A stretch of 5,821 nt of DNA from Deltaproteobacteria bacterium UBA2385 (GTDB lineage: Bacteria > Myxococcota_A > UBA796 > UBA2385), in NCBI GenBank assembly GCA_002343455.1, contig DDSR01000121.1, positions 25,685-31,505 on the forward strand. Direction: 5' to 3'. The position numbers and the translations under genes were made by a program. The notes below the pieces were generated by a model. That model worked only from the letters and a program-made list of their open reading frames with translations, was not told the origin of the DNA and ran no database searches. Of the stretch, positions 5,415 through 5,821 are shown piece after piece; position 1 is the stretch's first letter, and every line of letters starts with the position of its first letter.

Positions 5415-5821
5415 TCAGGGAAGCGCTACCCACTCGTTGCTCTCGGGCCAGCGGATCTCGATCCGGGTGATCGATCCGGGCGCCGGCGATCCGAAACGAA
5501 CATCGGGCAGGGCCTGCGAGAGCAGGGTGCGGGCGTGGGAGCCGTAGCGCACCCGCTGGACGTGGCCGTCGGCGTAGACGGCCCGGACCAGGGCGCCGAC
5601 GGCCGGCGCGCGATCGGGGCGGCTGAGGTCGACCCGACGGAGGCTGGCCTCGCCCGAGGTGACGTTTCGGGCGACCATCCAGGAGCGCCCCGAGACCAGC
5701 AGGTCGTCCCGGGGGGCCGTCGCCGAGGCGCGGAAGGGCTGGAGGCGGGTCTTGGTGCGGTCCAGCTCGGCGCCCTCGATCAAGGTCGCCAGCTCGATGC
5801 GCTCGAAGGTGCGGCCCCCCG
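5415..5821 (-). CDS. C-terminal ASPIC/UnbV domain of a probable FG-GAP/CRTAC1-type protein (5' truncated)
   Basis: The frame is open to the window edge, so the gene starts outside; a TTG at 5783 is not a convincing start, because coding sequence (GRTFERIELATL) continues before it. The segment running from PAVGALVRAVYADG through HVQRVRYGSHARTLLSQ and ALPDVRFG to ITRIEIRWPES matches the ASPIC/UnbV pattern: Gly-Ala-x-Val, a conserved Ser-Gln followed by Phe-Gly, then a closing Ile-x-Trp-Pro. The Ser-Gln...Phe-Gly part is at 5490-5519. In known proteins this domain ends secreted or surface proteins carrying FG-GAP/VCBS propeller repeats; those repeats would lie beyond the window. The domain's biochemical role is not established. 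The protein ends shortly after the domain, which is a natural C-terminus. Regulator B follows after 39 bases on the same strand, so they may form one transcript. Confidence 0.8.
   Translation of the reverse strand, partial: GGRTFERIELATLIEGAELDRTKTRLQPFRASATAPRDDLLVSGRSWMVARNVTSGEASLRRVDLSRPDRAPAVGALVRAVYADGHVQRVRYGSHARTLLSQALPDVRFGSPAPGSITRIEIRWPESNEWVALP

Noticed and set aside
1..5821. CRISPR array, tRNA, rRNA, insertion sequence or attachment site
   Set aside because: I saw no regularly spaced repeats, RNA gene landmarks, transposase motifs or terminal inverted repeats; coding sequence and the 3556-3722 control region account for nearly the whole window.

Overview
The window looks like high-GC (about two thirds by eye) DNA from a Gram-negative bacterium. 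Signal peptides, an outer-membrane barrel ending in Phe, an envelope-type beta-rich protein, an ASPIC/UnbV protein and paired sigma-54 regulators with V4R sensor domains together suggest Myxococcota or a related deltaproteobacterial lineage. That placement is inference; no rRNA or marker gene is present.

Layout. Bases 1-1287 (+) hold the C-terminal part of a beta-strand-rich protein, possibly AsmA/TamB-like. It converges, with 14 bases between stop codons, on a minus-strand block that fills the rest of the window. In transcription order (right to left) that block holds: the C-terminal end of an ASPIC/UnbV-domain protein (5821-5415); a full-length XylR/DmpR-type sigma-54 activator, regulator B (5375-3723); a 167-base intergenic control region; a small secreted outer-membrane beta-barrel protein (3555-3025); and a second XylR/DmpR-type regulator, regulator A (2987-1302), paralogous to B.

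The control region is the most informative part. It carries a near-consensus -24/-12 sigma-54 promoter (TGGCAC-N5-TTGC at 3586-3600, minus strand) 30 bases before the barrel gene's ATG. About 100-120 bases upstream of the predicted transcription start is a perfect 13-bp inverted repeat, whose two arms are each CATC-N5-GATG, with centres 22 bp apart. That is the expected position and two-helical-turn spacing of a bacterial enhancer bound by two activator dimers.

The two regulators align without a gap for about 380 residues and share the predicted zinc ligands of the V4R sensor and a nearly identical helix-turn-helix. B keeps every hallmark of a working activator: Walker A, switch Asn, GAFTGA, Walker B DE, sensor I Asn and both arginine fingers. 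A has lost most of them: GAFTGA is GAFDDA, Walker B DE is EE, the switch Asn is Arg, sensor I Asn is Ser, the first arginine finger is Gln, and a 15-bp duplication lengthens the loop before the fingers. A therefore looks like a pseudo-activator that still senses and still binds DNA.

Proposed circuit (inference): B, responding to an unknown small molecule, acts at the twin enhancer with sigma-54 to transcribe the barrel gene and then A. A, unable to engage sigma-54, competes with B for the enhancer or poisons its hexamers and so limits expression. The inducing molecule and the barrel's cargo cannot be read from the sequence.
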